Source of the DNA: Desulfobacteraceae bacterium Eth-SRB2
Lineage (GTDB): Bacteria > Desulfobacterota > Desulfobacteria > Desulfobacterales > UBA11574
NCBI GenBank assembly: GCA_004193595.1
Contig: RPGQ01000012.1
Span: 95,715-159,714, forward strand
DNA length: 64,000 nucleotides
Direction: 5' to 3'
Shown: one piece after another, positions 16,721-26,346 of the stretch
Layout: the number at the start of each line of letters is the position of its first letter
Numbering within the stretch: position 1 is the first letter of the stretch
Notes under the pieces: model-generated
The model's input: only the letters and a program-made list of their open reading frames with translations
The model's database searches: none
What the model was told of the DNA's origin: nothing
Position numbers and translations under genes: made by a program

Positions 16721-17809
16721 TCACACTTTTTCAAGCCGGGAATACTGCTTGGCAGATTCTGTTCCTGAGAGCACCCGGAGTGCGCCCTGGGCCAGAGCAT
16801 GCATTTCGTTCTCTCCGGGATAGACCTTTACGGGTGCAATGAACCCGGTTCGTTTGGAAATCCAGGCAGACAGCCTTGAGGAATTGGCCAGGCCGCCGGT
16901 CAACACAACGGCATCTACCCGGCCCTGGAGAACCGTGCTCATGGCACCGATATCCTTGGCGATCTGGTACGCCATTGCCTGCAAGATCAACAATGCGTTT
17001 TCATCGCCCTCCTGGATTTTGGCTTCCACCCGGCTGATATCATTTGTCCCCAGATAGGCCATTACCCCGCCTCGCGAAGTGAGACGCCGGCGCAGATCCG
17101 ACACGCTGAATCGACCGGATTCGAGAAATCGGAGCAGATCCACGGTGGGCAGGGCACCGGCCCGTTCCGGCGTCATGGGCCCTTCCCCAAGGCCAATGGT
17201 GCTGTCAATGACCCTGCCCCTCCGGTGCGCACCAATGGTGATACCGCCCCCCAAATGAGCAACGATCATGTTGCACGCTTCATAGGAAATACCCATCTCA
17301 TCAGCGGCCCTTCTGGCCGCGGCCTTTTGATTCAGCGCGTGAAACGCACTCTTTCTTTTGATTTCCGGAATGCCCGAAACCCTGGCAAGGGGTTGATATT
17401 CATCCGTACTGGGACTGTCAACAATCACCGCCCGGATATGGGTCTGCTTTGCCAAATCATGTGCAATGATCGGTCCCAGGTTGGTGGGATGCTGGCCGTA
17501 TTTTCCCGAGCGCAGGTCATCACACATCCCTTCATCGATGAGATACACCCCTGAATCAATGGAGGCGGTAAGGCCCCCACGGCTGGCGATCATGTGCAAA
17601 TCGCCCAGTGCTATCCTGTGTTTTTCCAAAAATCCGACAATTCCTTGCCTGCGCAGGTGAAACTGATCCATATAGTGAATGCTCGCTCCAACCTGCTCCG
17701 GATCATGGCCAATGTTTTCCTGGAGCTTGAGGTGATGGTTTTCAAAAAAGGCCACCTTGGTGGTGATAGAACCGATGTTCAACACAAGAATCTTGTAGAT
17801 AGACGCCAT
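16721..17809 (-). CDS. buk: Butyrate kinase
   Basis: A 362-residue acetate/butyrate kinase (ASKHA fold) that interconverts butyryl phosphate and butyrate with ATP; branched-chain acids are also possible substrates. The N-terminal phosphate-binding strand LVLNIGSITTKVAFFE, VDSPSTDEYQPLARVSG, NMIVAHLGGGITIGAHRRGR and DAVVLTGGLANSSRLS are family hallmarks. The length is normal. Start ATG 17809 has GGGAG eight bases upstream. No phosphotransbutyrylase gene is next to it, although beta-oxidation genes lie 20 kb away, so it may salvage or release butyrate energy with a distant partner. Confidence 0.92.
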   Translation of the reverse strand: MASIYKILVLNIGSITTKVAFFENHHLKLQENIGHDPEQVGASIHYMDQFHLRRQGIVGFLEKHRIALGDLHMIASRGGLTASIDSGVYLIDEGMCDDLRSGKYGQHPTNLGPIIAHDLAKQTHIRAVIVDSPSTDEYQPLARVSGIPEIKRKSAFHALNQKAAARRAADEMGISYEACNMIVAHLGGGITIGAHRRGRVIDSTIGLGEGPMTPERAGALPTVDLLRFLESGRFSVSDLRRRLTSRGGVMAYLGTNDISRVEAKIQEGDENALLILQAMAYQIAKDIGAMSTVLQGRVDAVVLTGGLANSSRLSAWISKRTGFIAPVKVYPGENEMHALAQGALRVLSGTESAKQYSRLEKV

Positions 17810-18148
17810 AATGCACTCCCGCTCACCGGATACTTCGCCTAAAATTCAAGTTCACCTCTCTTTCGGAGGGATACCCATGATCCTTCTTACCATATTTTTA
17901 GGTAAGTTCACAACAGGCAGGCATATGTTTAATATTCCGATTTCAAAAAAAGTGTTGCAATAATTGACGCATATTTTCCGAATCCTGATGGCCTGATCAT
18001 CCCATGCCTTAGTTAACCCTTTGAATTTTATTTATTTTTATTATTTTTGGACTGTAACAACAAACTTTGCATACTTTTTGCATTATTACACTTAGTTAGT
18101 GTCCATCGAATGTGAGTGCGCCTTTTCATACGAACATCTAGAAAAAAA
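17810..18148. other. Intergenic region between buk and repeat R3
   Basis: No gene is supported. The region is AT-rich and includes the word TTAGTGTCCATC at about 18099, which also occurs near 27285 and, inverted, near 22845, always beside other repeats. It may be the end of a dispersed element. The buk promoter should lie close to 17850-17950 but no convincing boxes were picked. Confidence 0.4.
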
Positions 18149-18460
18149 GTAAAGATCCGAGTCCAGAGGGCCCGGCTTTGATTATCCCAAGAGGGGATTT
18201 AGTTTGACGGCATTTAACGATTTACGGAGTAATGGAGTATTGGATTGATGGAGTAATGGAAGAAACCTCTTTTTTCATCGCTCTAAGAAAACAGATCCCT
18301 GGAGAAAATCTGAAAGTTTAAAGCTCTTTTTTTTAAATCAACACTCCAATACTCCATTACTCCGGTTGATTTATACGGGCAGAGCCATAGAAGTCTGACC
18401 CCCGCAATGCGGGACAGGCATGGCCCTGAGGACCAGGTTTTTTAGAACCCAATAAAAAAT
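18149..18460. repeat. Dispersed repeat R3, copy 1 (long stem-loop)
   Basis: About 312 bp, closely similar to 40342-40650. It contains a perfect 20-bp inverted repeat: CGGAGTAATGGAGTATTGGA at 18225-18244 and its complement at 18345-18364, with a 100-bp loop. A second internal palindrome, CCCGCAATGCGGG, lies near the right end. No open reading frame is conserved between the two copies, so a structured or mobile non-coding element is more likely than a gene. Confidence 0.8.
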
Positions 18461-18528
18461 GAATATTAAAAAAGCGTTGTGTAAAAATACATTTGATCCG
18501 GCAACCTGAACTTCACAAGATTTGATAG

Positions 18529-18945
18529 ATGAGCATAAGAAAAATAACACCTGAAGACAATGAATCTGAAGACTTGCGGTCCTTATCTTCATTAACGGGC
18601 AATTTTCCGTTTTCCAAGCCCAATAAGCGTTTAGTACACCGGAAAAATTGTTGTTATAAGCTTGAATGCAAATCTTATCATTGTGAAAAAGATATTTTTG
18701 AAACCATAAAAGGGGTTGCTTTTAATTCTAGCAAATGTGGATTGTATTTCGAGACCAGCAATCTTTTGGAATCCGGCGCCCCTGTCTATATCTCTTCAGA
18801 AGACTCCATAAAGGACCCTTTGGATGCAGAGGTCGCCGAGGGTGTACATGCGCAAGTCATATGGTGTAACAGCATTAATAATGGTTCTAAACCCAGCTAC
18901 GGCGTTGGCCTTAAATTCTTTGAACGGTTAAAGGCTCAAAATTGA
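18529..18945 (+). CDS. PilZ domain protein (probable c-di-GMP receptor)
   Basis: A 138-residue protein. The c-di-GMP-binding signature of PilZ is visible: RLVHR (RxxxR) near residue 38 and, about 40 residues later, NSSKCG (D/N-x-S-x-x-G) followed by LYFETSNLLESGAPVYI and a last strand YGVGLKFF. The first 30 residues are hydrophilic and unassigned. As a stand-alone PilZ protein it probably relays c-di-GMP to motility or surface functions. Neighbours give no further clue. Confidence 0.75.
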   Translation: MSIRKITPEDNESEDLRSLSSLTGNFPFSKPNKRLVHRKNCCYKLECKSYHCEKDIFETIKGVAFNSSKCGLYFETSNLLESGAPVYISSEDSIKDPLDAEVAEGVHAQVIWCNSINNGSKPSYGVGLKFFERLKAQN

Positions 18946-18968
18946 ACCCTTGGCCATGACATTTCGTG

Positions 18969-19493
18969 CTATGCCCCGTCAAGACCGTGATGCTCTGATT
19001 TAGCGTACCATGAGGCGGGATCAACTAAGTATTCTTCGGTATCTTTCAGAGAAACATAGTGTTCATTTTCAATACTGGCAAGGAGATCAAAAAAGGCCTT
19101 CTCTTTGGGGTCGGTCACCTCATCTCTGAGTTTAGCATAGTATGAAGCCCCTTTGGCTTCGAAATCAATAGCTGTGCGGACCGCTTGCAAATCATCGTCA
19201 TCGCTTTCTGCATTTTGATCAACCTTCTTAAACACGTCTTTCAGTACATCCTTGATGACTGTCTGTTTCACTTTCAAGGGAACGGTTTCAGGCCATTTGT
19301 CCCCTGCTGCCCACTTTTCATGAAGCTCTTTAAGCCTTTGGTAATGTTCAAGCTCTTCGTCTGCAATCTGCTGGAACATGGCCTTGCCAACAGGGTTTTT
19401 GGTCCTTTCGGCGTTTTTGAGGTAAAACTCACGCTCCTTCATCTCATTATCCAGGGCGACATCCAATGCATTGAGGCGTCCTTTTTCGTCCAT
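18969..19493 (-). CDS. Ferritin-like (rubrerythrin-type) di-iron protein
   Basis: A 174-residue four-helix-bundle protein. Two internal repeats carry the di-iron ligands: E-REFY and EELEHY in the first half, DFEAKGASYY and ENEHYVSL in the second. No C-terminal rubredoxin CxxC knot is present, so it is the rubredoxin-less form. Such proteins in anaerobes reduce peroxide or store iron. The start at ATG 19493 has a purine-rich GGGGAAGAA upstream, and the gene is flanked by an R1 repeat. Confidence 0.85.
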   Translation of the reverse strand: MDEKGRLNALDVALDNEMKEREFYLKNAERTKNPVGKAMFQQIADEELEHYQRLKELHEKWAAGDKWPETVPLKVKQTVIKDVLKDVFKKVDQNAESDDDDLQAVRTAIDFEAKGASYYAKLRDEVTDPKEKAFFDLLASIENEHYVSLKDTEEYLVDPASWYAKSEHHGLDGA

Positions 19494-19539
19494 AATTTCT
19501 TCCCCCTTTTTTGAAATGATTGATTGAATTAATATTGAT

Positions 19540-19712
19540 GAACTCGTAAAAAGTCCGATTTAGACGGTTTCGTAAAAAGTTCAAATTCCCCCGCCAAACA
19601 TAGGCGGGATAAAAAGGCGTGCAAATTTTGTAATCATGAGGCGTACTTTTCGTACGTTGAATGATTGCGAAATGCAGCACAACGCAGAAGTTGGACTTTT
19701 TACGAGACCGTC
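19540..19712. repeat. Dispersed repeat R1, copy C, with direct repeats
   Basis: A complete 173-bp copy. The ends are inverted repeats (CTCGTAAAAAGTCC at the left, its complement at the right), and the element is bordered by a 9-bp direct repeat AATATTGAT (19531-19539 and 19713-19721), as expected after transposition. It is inserted just upstream of the ferritin-like gene. It carries no gene, so it is a MITE mobilised in trans. Confidence 0.82.
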
Positions 19713-19928
19713 AATATTGATAAGAACTTGTTTTTTTAGTTAAGTCTATTGAACAATGAGAATTGTAATTTCGCCCCTGTGGTATAATAAAATGGGGGCG
19801 TCAATGACCATAACTTTTTTAGTAAGTTCAAACTGATTTCAGAAAAAATATAAAATTTTGAAAAAAAGCGGGACATTCTTTTAAAGATATGGTACCTTAA
19901 AATGTAAAAATTTACAATTAAGGTGCCC

Positions 19929-20696
19929 ATGAGTATAAAAAGCATATTATTAGCGACATATCAAACTTTATTAAAATGGCCAAAGCCAAGGCTTATAAAG
20001 GCACTTGAAAGTTTAAAAACAAAACATATTGAATTAGAAGCGCAAGTTAATAAACTTAAGGAAGAAAATGCCAAACTCAAGCAAAAGCTTGAGCAGGAAA
20101 AGATTCAGGCCACCAATAAACAAGTCAATAAGCCTTCATCAAAGCAGGCAGAATGGGAGAAAGGCTGCTCCAAAGGGAAAGATAAAAGCAAAAAGAAACG
20201 CAAAAGGCGAAAGCCCCGCAAGGGAGCGGGCAATTGTCCTAAAAATAAAGAGCCAAACGGAACAGAGACGGCTACGGTTGAAAAATGTGATTTATGTGGA
20301 AAAGACTTGAGCGACAAAGCCCCTCTTGAAAGCTACAATGAGCGAATTATTGAAGATATACCTGATCTGCCTGAAGAAACAAAGATTACGCTGGTAAAAC
20401 AAGAAAAAAAGTATTGTGATGAGTGCCAAGAAGTAATTACAGCCAAGTCTGATTTAGCATTGCCTAAGGCGGATATTGGTTTAAACGCAACGGTATTATT
20501 GTGTTATCTTTCAAAAGATAATGGTTTTGCCAGTTCTTTATGTAATGCTTCCAAACTTTCCTTCAGGTATTTGGGAAAGGAAAAACCGCGCAGCTTACAA
20601 GGTCACATAAAATTGAAAGCAAAGCCTTATGCTTCGGCCTTCAGCAGATACACTTACCGCCTGATATCTTGCAGCAAGGACCCCTATTCGAATTAA
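19929..20696 (+). pseudogene. IS66 transposase N-terminal part, truncated
   Basis: From ATG 19929 about 195 codons belong to an IS66-type transposase: a leucine-zipper-like coiled coil (IELEAQVNKLKEENAKLKQK), a basic stretch and the zinc-binding segment CDLCGKDL...YCDECQEV, ending at VLLCYL. After 20512 the frame runs into reversed sequence and stops at 20696 without the DDE domain. Nearly identical N-terminal parts start at 45433 and (reverse strand) at about 56830. Confidence 0.8.
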
Positions 20697-21253
20697 ATAT
20701 AATTATTGTGAAGGAACGGGATGCTCTACAAATGTTAATATCCTCGGTTGCTGTCTTTTAATTTTGATGATGATGATCTTCATGACATTGTCGGATTTGG
20801 CCATTCAAGCGTAAAATTGGCCAATCGTTTCTTTAACCTCTTCAGGCGCCTTTGAAATACAACTTCGCCTAATTCATCACAATTTTTCTGAAGACGTTCA
20901 CCATCTCAGATTATACGCCTAAACTTAACATAAAACTTCACAATATCACCAAGATTGGGAGAGCATCGCAGAAACTTGCGTATTTTCCGCAATAAATTGC
21001 GATAAACAACTCTGTTGTTCGCATAGTAGATAAATACGCACTCCACCCGTCACCGCCAACACTCCAAAGAATATTTCCCCAAATTTACCCGGCGGACAAC
21101 ATCTGAAGACCTGAAGGTTTTATCACCACAGTAAAATAAGCGGTATCGGGTGCCAAATGCCAAAACCACCAGCTTCGACCTCCTAACACGCCAGCCAAAT
21201 TCTCATCGGCGCGCGAGTACGAGCCATTGGAACATGTCATTAAAATTTCGCCA
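20513..21253 (-). pseudogene. Reversed, frameshifted IS66 transposase core
   Basis: Read on the minus strand, pieces such as FWHPIPLILL..., FRGRSFQ-like and LVTDGWSAY-like text are scattered over several frames. The homologous segment at 55550-56160 reads GFGIWNPDTAYFTVDKTRGS and VVRRVILGKYSF, the DDE core of IS66 transposases. The many single-base differences between these two segments are indels, which closes every frame. Confidence 0.55.
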
Positions 21254-21574
21254 TGCACAGCCCTCGTTTGCTTTCAATTTATGTGACCTGTAAGCTGCGC
21301 GGTTTTTCCTTTCCCAAATACCTGAAGGAAAGTTTGAAGCATTACATAAGAACTGGCAAACCATTATCTTTGAAATCGTATTCAAATATCAAATTGTCGA
21401 TTCAGAAGTAAAAAAAGCAGCATAATCTGGCAAATATTTTAAAGAGTTTGCGCTAACCGTTAAGCATTTCCTCTGAAAACAATCAGAGCTTACCTTTTTT
21501 AAAGCATTATCATGATAAAAAGTCAACCTTCCGGTTTTGACTTTATCTTCCTAAGTGCTCTGATTCGTAAATTC

Positions 21575-21850
21575 CAGGGCAAACGCATTTGAATCCCAAT
21601 ACAGTGAGAACGCTCCACGACGGCGTGTATCTCTTTCCAACCGACTGAAACTTGTGCTTAAGCACCCGTAAGCCCGAGCCGTGCCAGAATTATTAAGAAC
21701 AATTCGTCGTTAAATTATCTCGTTGATTTTTTAGGTCATAATTTCATTCGGCTCGGGCTAACGCGTGCTAAAGCCCTTCAAACAGTCAGTCGATTTCCAA
21801 GAGAAACACGCCATCGCTACGCTGCACCGAAATCAAATGCGTTTACCCTG
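21575..21850. repeat. MITE R2, copy 1
   Basis: 276 bp with 18-bp terminal inverted repeats (CAGGGCAAACGCATTTGA at the left; the right end is its complement with one mismatch). Flanks are a 10-bp direct repeat with one mismatch: TCGTAAATTC before and TCGTAACTTC after. Internally AAGCCCGAGCCG and CGGCTCGGGCTAA can form a stem. A second copy is at 35009. It carries no reading frame, so it is a non-autonomous element. Confidence 0.85.
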
Positions 21851-22006
21851 TCGTAACTTCGATTACGCATTGAAAAATTGATTAAAATATAGTAGGTTTG
21901 ATAGTCTCGTCCCGTCATATAGCGGGAAAATGTTGAAATATTTGAACACTGGCCCCGGTGAAATAGAAAAAAGTTTCACTGGGTAAAAATATTGGGTTCT
22001 GGGAAA

Positions 22007-22396
22007 ATGCAAAGGGAATGGCACATACTATACTGTGATGAGCAGACGGCCGGTTGTCCGGTAACGGAATTTGTCGAGGCATGTCGGCCCAAACATCAGG
22101 TCAAGATACTTCGGTTTTTATCGCTTCTGGAAGAACAGGGACCCACCCTTCCCCGGCCATACGCCGACTTGTTATACGACGGCATCCATGAGCTTCGTAT
22201 CAAGCTGTCCGGTGATCAAATCCGACTTTTATATTTCTTCTGTTATCAAAAATATATTATTCTTTATTATGCCTTTGTAAAAACGTCCGGCCGGGTGCCG
22301 GACAAGTTCATCCGCAAGGTCATCGACTATCGGGACGAATTCCTTGAAAAGATCACCCCGAATCAACTGGAGGGAATGATACGTGTTAACATTTAG
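22007..22396 (+). CDS. RelE/Gp49-like toxin
   Basis: About 129 residues from ATG 22007. The text CPVTEFVEACRPKHQVKILRF, then LYDGIHELRI and RLLYFFCYQKYIILYYAFVKT and KVIDYRDEFLE, is the phage-derived Gp49-like/HigB branch of the RelE superfamily, ribosome-dependent mRNA interferases. The frame can be extended to TTG 21992, but the ATG is better placed. It overlaps the antitoxin gene by 14 bp, indicating an operon in which the toxin comes first. It lies right after MITE R2. Confidence 0.82.
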   Translation: MQREWHILYCDEQTAGCPVTEFVEACRPKHQVKILRFLSLLEEQGPTLPRPYADLLYDGIHELRIKLSGDQIRLLYFFCYQKYIILYYAFVKTSGRVPDKFIRKVIDYRDEFLEKITPNQLEGMIRVNI

Positions 22397-22664
22397 ATCG
22401 CTTTTGGATTCAAAGCTTAGCCATGAAGAGTTCAAGTGTCTTTTCGACCAGGAATGTAACATCTGCAAATATACGGTACGCATCATCGAAAAAATTCATC
22501 GGGAAAAGATCCCCCTCCAAACACTGGCCGGAGAGCTGGGTGTAAACAAACAGGACATTCAGGACTTAGAGGATGCCGAACACTGCAATCCGCACCTGGT
22601 CATTCACCTGTGTAACCACCTTTCCCTTGAGGCCCCTTCCGACTGCCCCAAATTGAAAACTTAA
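22383..22664 (+). CDS. XRE-type antitoxin
   Basis: A 93-residue partner of the preceding toxin, starting at GTG 22383 with GGAGG nine bases upstream. A helix-turn-helix is visible: IPLQTLAGELGVNKQDIQDL. The N-terminal 55 residues, including CLFDQECNICKYTVRII, are probably the toxin-binding part. Overlap with the toxin frame suggests translational coupling. Autorepression is likely for this type, but I see no clear operator upstream of the toxin. Confidence 0.72.
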   Translation: MLTFRSLLDSKLSHEEFKCLFDQECNICKYTVRIIEKIHREKIPLQTLAGELGVNKQDIQDLEDAEHCNPHLVIHLCNHLSLEAPSDCPKLKT

Positions 22665-22667
22665 TTA

Positions 22668-22809
22668 GTTTCCATCCAGAAATGGCCCTTTTCCGCAATC
22701 TCTGCGTCAATCTGCGGAATTACTTGTGCGGCGTACCACTTGTACGCCTCCGCGCAATTCCTTGATTTCCTTGACCTTGCGAAAAATTGCTCATTTCTGC
22801 ATTGGAAAC
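22668..22809. repeat. Short inverted-repeat element (142 bp)
   Basis: Ends GTTTCCATCCAGAAATG and CATTTCTGCATTGGAAAC are imperfect inverted repeats, and the interior has TCCGCAA/TTGCGGA-type palindromes. It looks like another small non-autonomous element. Only one copy is in the window, so it cannot be defined by comparison here. Confidence 0.5.
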
Positions 22810-22946
22810 ATAATTTGTGACCAATATAGATTTATGGATGGGCACTAATTAGGTTTTGGATCGTAAATTTTGCTTCTGCCAGGCATCAATGAACCATGGG
22901 CACCATAGGGTTTCAGATGAAATTTCCTGCACGGGATATTTTGGGG

Positions 22947-23870
22947 CTATACTTGTTTTAAATACGGCGGCTTCACGGACCGGGCCGCTTCTAAGAGTTT
23001 ATCAATTTCGCGAATATACTCTCCGTACACCTCCCCCTTGAGCTGCTGCCATCTTACGGGGAAATCTTTGGCCACAACACCTTCTTCATATGCAATATGC
23101 TGAAGTTGGCGAATAATCAGTGCACCTTTTACGCCCTGGCTGCAAGCGGACATGCAGGATTGGCAGTCCAGACACAGCCAGATGCATGGACTGCGGAGCA
23201 ATTCATCCTTGAGGCCAAAGTTGGCAAGTCGAAAAATTTTAACCGGATCAAAAACCCTCGGATCCAGACAAATGGGACATGCGTTACTGCATTCGCGGCA
23301 TGTGAAGCAGGACGATATGGATGTGGCATTGACGCCGTATCCCCGAACCATCTGTCGGAAAGCGGTGGTTTGCGGGGTGTCTGAAGGAAGCTTGATCAGT
23401 TGATTGGCTTTGTCGGAGGGAGATGTCCGGGCCCATTGCTCCCAGTGTTCAGCGACTTTGGGGTACTCCCCATCCAACAGCGCGTCTGCCGCATGCCATA
23501 ATGCATTAAGTAAACGCTTTAAAACTTCCTTGTGCTGTTCCGCCAATTCGGGGCATACTATTTTTCGCGAGATCGCCTCGGCTCTGAGATTCTGAATAAG
23601 GCTTAACGGCTTGACCATCATGGGACAAAAGTTTGAACATCGATTGCAATCCATGCAATACCAAATATCGGGCATGGATACGAGCTCGTCTAAAAGCCCC
23701 AATCTTGCTTTATACACCAGCTCCATAGGACGTAACCTGCTGGTTGCGGCATTCACGGGACAGGCAGAATTGCAGGTTCCGCAAGTGTAACACGCCTGTA
23801 TGTGTTCAGGTTGACTGTATCGGGCAACATAACTTGGAAGGGCTGTTTTTTTTAAATAAATAGTGGACAT
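22947..23870 (-). CDS. HdrC-like protein with four [4Fe-4S] cluster motifs
   Basis: About 307 residues from ATG 23870 (GGGAG upstream). Four CxxCxxCxxxC motifs are present in two pairs: CYTCGTCNSACP and CMDCNRCSNFCP, then CFTCRECSNACP and CLDCQSCMSACS. Each pair is one HdrC-like ferredoxin unit, so this is a tandem duplication. HdrC proteins pass electrons to the CCG-type HdrB or its Qmo/Tmc relatives in sulfate reducers and methanogens. No HdrA or HdrB gene lies near, so partners must be elsewhere. No membrane segment is evident, so a cytoplasmic location is likely. Confidence 0.85.
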   Translation of the reverse strand: MSTIYLKKTALPSYVARYSQPEHIQACYTCGTCNSACPVNAATSRLRPMELVYKARLGLLDELVSMPDIWYCMDCNRCSNFCPMMVKPLSLIQNLRAEAISRKIVCPELAEQHKEVLKRLLNALWHAADALLDGEYPKVAEHWEQWARTSPSDKANQLIKLPSDTPQTTAFRQMVRGYGVNATSISSCFTCRECSNACPICLDPRVFDPVKIFRLANFGLKDELLRSPCIWLCLDCQSCMSACSQGVKGALIIRQLQHIAYEEGVVAKDFPVRWQQLKGEVYGEYIREIDKLLEAARSVKPPYLKQV

Positions 23871-23888
23871 CTTAACTCCCTGGAACAA

Positions 23889-24380
23889 ATATTCAGATAT
23901 TCAGATACCGGCGACCGAAATTCAAATACCAGATCTCGGCCTTATTGTAAAGCCGACATTTAAAAACTGGATATTTGATATAAGAAAGCTACTTTCGTTC
24001 AAAATATAAAATATTTTCACTTTTTTTTCAAAAAAATTCCAGAAATATGATTTTTTCGATTTTTATTGTTTTTTCACAACGCCTTTAAAACACAGCATTA
24101 ACGGCCATCTTGCAACCGTAAACGAACGATAAATACAATTCAATACCCCCGGACGTTTGAACAAAAAAATTCAAGCATAAGCAAAAATAGGGTGTCGATA
24201 TATGTAGTAATATCAGATGTTTATAAAGACACTCGCATTGACAACCCTCTTTAACTCTGCTATGCATTATACATGAACCTAATTGCAGAAGCATCCCACA
24301 ATATCACAGACCGCTTAACCTGGCATACAGCCAATAGAGATCAGGCAGGCATAGCCAAAAATCTTGCTGACGGTAACGAT
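23889..24380. other. Intergenic region, no gene seen
   Basis: About 490 bp of AT-rich sequence between the HdrC-like gene and the decayed transposase. Open frames here are short and lack recognisable protein patterns. Promoter sequence for the HdrC-like gene should be near 23900-23960, but no clear boxes were identified. Confidence 0.4.
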
Positions 24381-25913
24381 ATTCCCGAAGTCTATGGCCT
24401 TGGCGAAGCAGGGCTTTTTGATGAGTTCTTTTGCTTTCTCGATGAATTCGGTTTTAAAGATCTATTTATGGGGATTGAGCCCATATCTAAAGCAAGGTCC
24501 GTTGCCATCTGTATCATTTTCCATATTTGATGCGTATTGTTGCCGGACTTAAGTTTTGGCCCATTGACCCTGTCATCCTTCATTCTCAACCTCTCATGCG
24601 CCTTGTGAATTTCAACGGCGGACAAGGTAAATGTAATCGGGGCAAAGCAAAAGGAAATCTCGCCAATTGACTCCGATGATGAGCAAAATGATCAAAACCA
24701 ACAGAATCCGAGGTCCTGTATGCCCGGACTTTATATCTTCTTACGTAACAGCTATTGCTGTATCTGCACTGGAAAATCTTTTTAATCAGGTAATAGCCAT
24801 TCTGGCAAAACATAACTTTTTTCCTAAAAAAGTTCGTGCAGTGCTTGATGCCTCTGAAATTGAATCCACAGAACAATGCAGCTTGCGGCAAAGGTAAAAC
24901 GGAACTTCGTCGTCGGAAACGTCGTATTCGCAAAGTCTATGAAATTGTTTTTGGTTTCAAAATATGGGTGGTTTGTGACCCAAACAGTCGCCTTCCTATA
25001 GCCATGCGTTTTGCCACAATTGAGGTCGCTGATATAAATTTTGCTAAAGAAGTTATCCAGCAGGCCATTACCAACATGGGTGAACATTCAAAAATTACTT
25101 CTATTGCCATGGACCGAGGCTTCATAGATGGCACCTTGGTGTGGTGGCTCAAATCAAAAGGCATCACTTTTTACATTCCCGATAAATCCAACATGGATGT
25201 GTACAACGATGCGCTTTCTTTGATCAATACCGGGCATCTCGCAAACAGGACAAGAAAACGCAATGTTGGTTATGGTAAAACAAAACAGTGGAAACGACTA
25301 TTGGGAGGTTGGTAGAATCGAGGAATTAACTGCCGGGTTTTATGGAGCCCTCGGCAGTAGCAGTCATGAGAACCGAAGAATTTTACACTAATCCATTAAT
25401 GCCGTTGTTGTTCTGCTTGATCCTTATAAAACCATCCTCGTTCAAAACTATATGGTTATTGACTAACGGCCTGTAAAATAAAACCATTAAGGTCTACTTG
25501 ATGACGATTTATGATGCCCGAAGCGAATCGAGGAACTCGGTTTTTCGGGGAATCAAACAGGCCTGGTTTATTCAAAGGCCTCAACAAAACTCTAAAACCG
25601 GGTTCCGTGTTCATACGTATCTCACAATTTTAACTATGGCTTTGACCACCGCGTATCAAGACTGGATGGATCAGCAAGATAAATTGGAAAAAGACGGTGG
25701 ATATACCGAATTCGTAAAATTCCAGGGAGAAGATCAAGAAAGAAGGAATGGTAACAAACTTGCTCATCTTTGATCAGGATCGATATGCTATCTTTGGTGA
25801 CGCTTACAAGTTTTTATTTATTCTTGGCCGTAATGTCCTGATGCCGACTGGTGTACCCGAAAAAATTACCCCAGAAGATATATTACGAAAATATGACGTA
25901 CAAATGGAATAAC
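24381..25913 (+). pseudogene. DDE transposase, broken by several frameshifts
   Basis: Pieces in different forward frames make up one transposase: LFDEFFCFLDEFGFKDLF near 24420, KVRAVLDASEIESTE near 24840 (first catalytic Asp), then a long piece 24895-25315 with VYEIVFGFKIWVVCDPNSRL, ITSIAMDRGFIDGTLVWWLK (second Asp) and FYIPDKSNMDVY. Next comes RGIKQAWFIQRPQQNSKTGF near 25540 and a C-terminal piece IFGDAYKFLFILGRNVLMPT near 25790-25910. It belongs to the IS4-like DDE superfamily; the exact family is uncertain. At least four indels break it, so it is inactive. Confidence 0.75.
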
Positions 25914-26346
25914 CTGTAGTCATCAGGCTGCCCTGGCCCCCGGTTTTTAATTTCCCACTCCTTTCCTTTTAACTACCTCAGTTATTAAGGACTATTTCTT
26001 TGTATATCTTGTTTTTCAAATTTTACTCCGAATAATTGATTGCGCAGTTGCCATGTCGAACTTAATCATGGTATTATTATATTTGTCGTCAAAAAGATGC
26101 TCAGATTCGTTTGCTAACAGCCTGTATGGCCCCTATTACGTTATGCTGCAAAACTCGCCTGGGCTTATATCAAATATGCAGTTAAAAAGGCCTCTCGAAA
26201 ATCATCATGAACTATTTGGGTTAGGGATTGTTAAGAAAGAAAAATAGCGTTTTTAAAACCAGAACATAATTTTTTTAAAATAAATGTTGCATTATATATA
26301 TTAATGTGTTTATAAGTTTAAACAAATCTATATCTAAGGAAAAAAT
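25914..26346. other. Intergenic region upstream of module B
   Basis: No convincing gene. A 64-codon frame at 26053-26247 has no recognisable pattern. The last 100 bp are very AT-rich and carry the word GTTTAAAC at 26316-26323, 24 bp before the repressor start, matching the core of the palindrome upstream of the module B methyltransferase. Confidence 0.45.
26316..26323. promoter_or_regulatory. Candidate repressor half-operator (GTTTAAAC)
   Basis: An 8-bp palindrome in the leader of the S24 repressor gene. The same core lies at the centre of the 14-bp palindrome at 27607-27620 before the methyltransferase gene. Shared sites at the regulator and at the target genes would fit autoregulation plus control of module B. 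This rests on a short word only. Confidence 0.35.

Larger units (their letters stand above)
19822..21493 (+). mobile_element. IS66-type insertion sequence, copy 1 (internally inconsistent)
   Basis: 1672 bp between GTAAGTTCAAACTG and ...GAGCTTAC, flanked by the perfect 8-bp direct repeat CTTTTTTA (19814-19821 and 21494-21501), the target duplication size of the IS66 family. The first 690 bp (transposase N terminus) and last 240 bp read forward, but the middle (about 20513-21253) is in reverse orientation and indel-rich compared with the copy at 55271. A functional element would not look like this. Confidence 0.8.

Noticed and set aside
24273..24530. 85-codon frame as an independent gene
   Set aside because: Its second half is the N-terminal part of the broken DDE transposase that continues in other frames.
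26053..26247. 64-codon frame upstream of module B
   Set aside because: No recognisable pattern or ribosome-binding site, and the region borders a decayed transposase.
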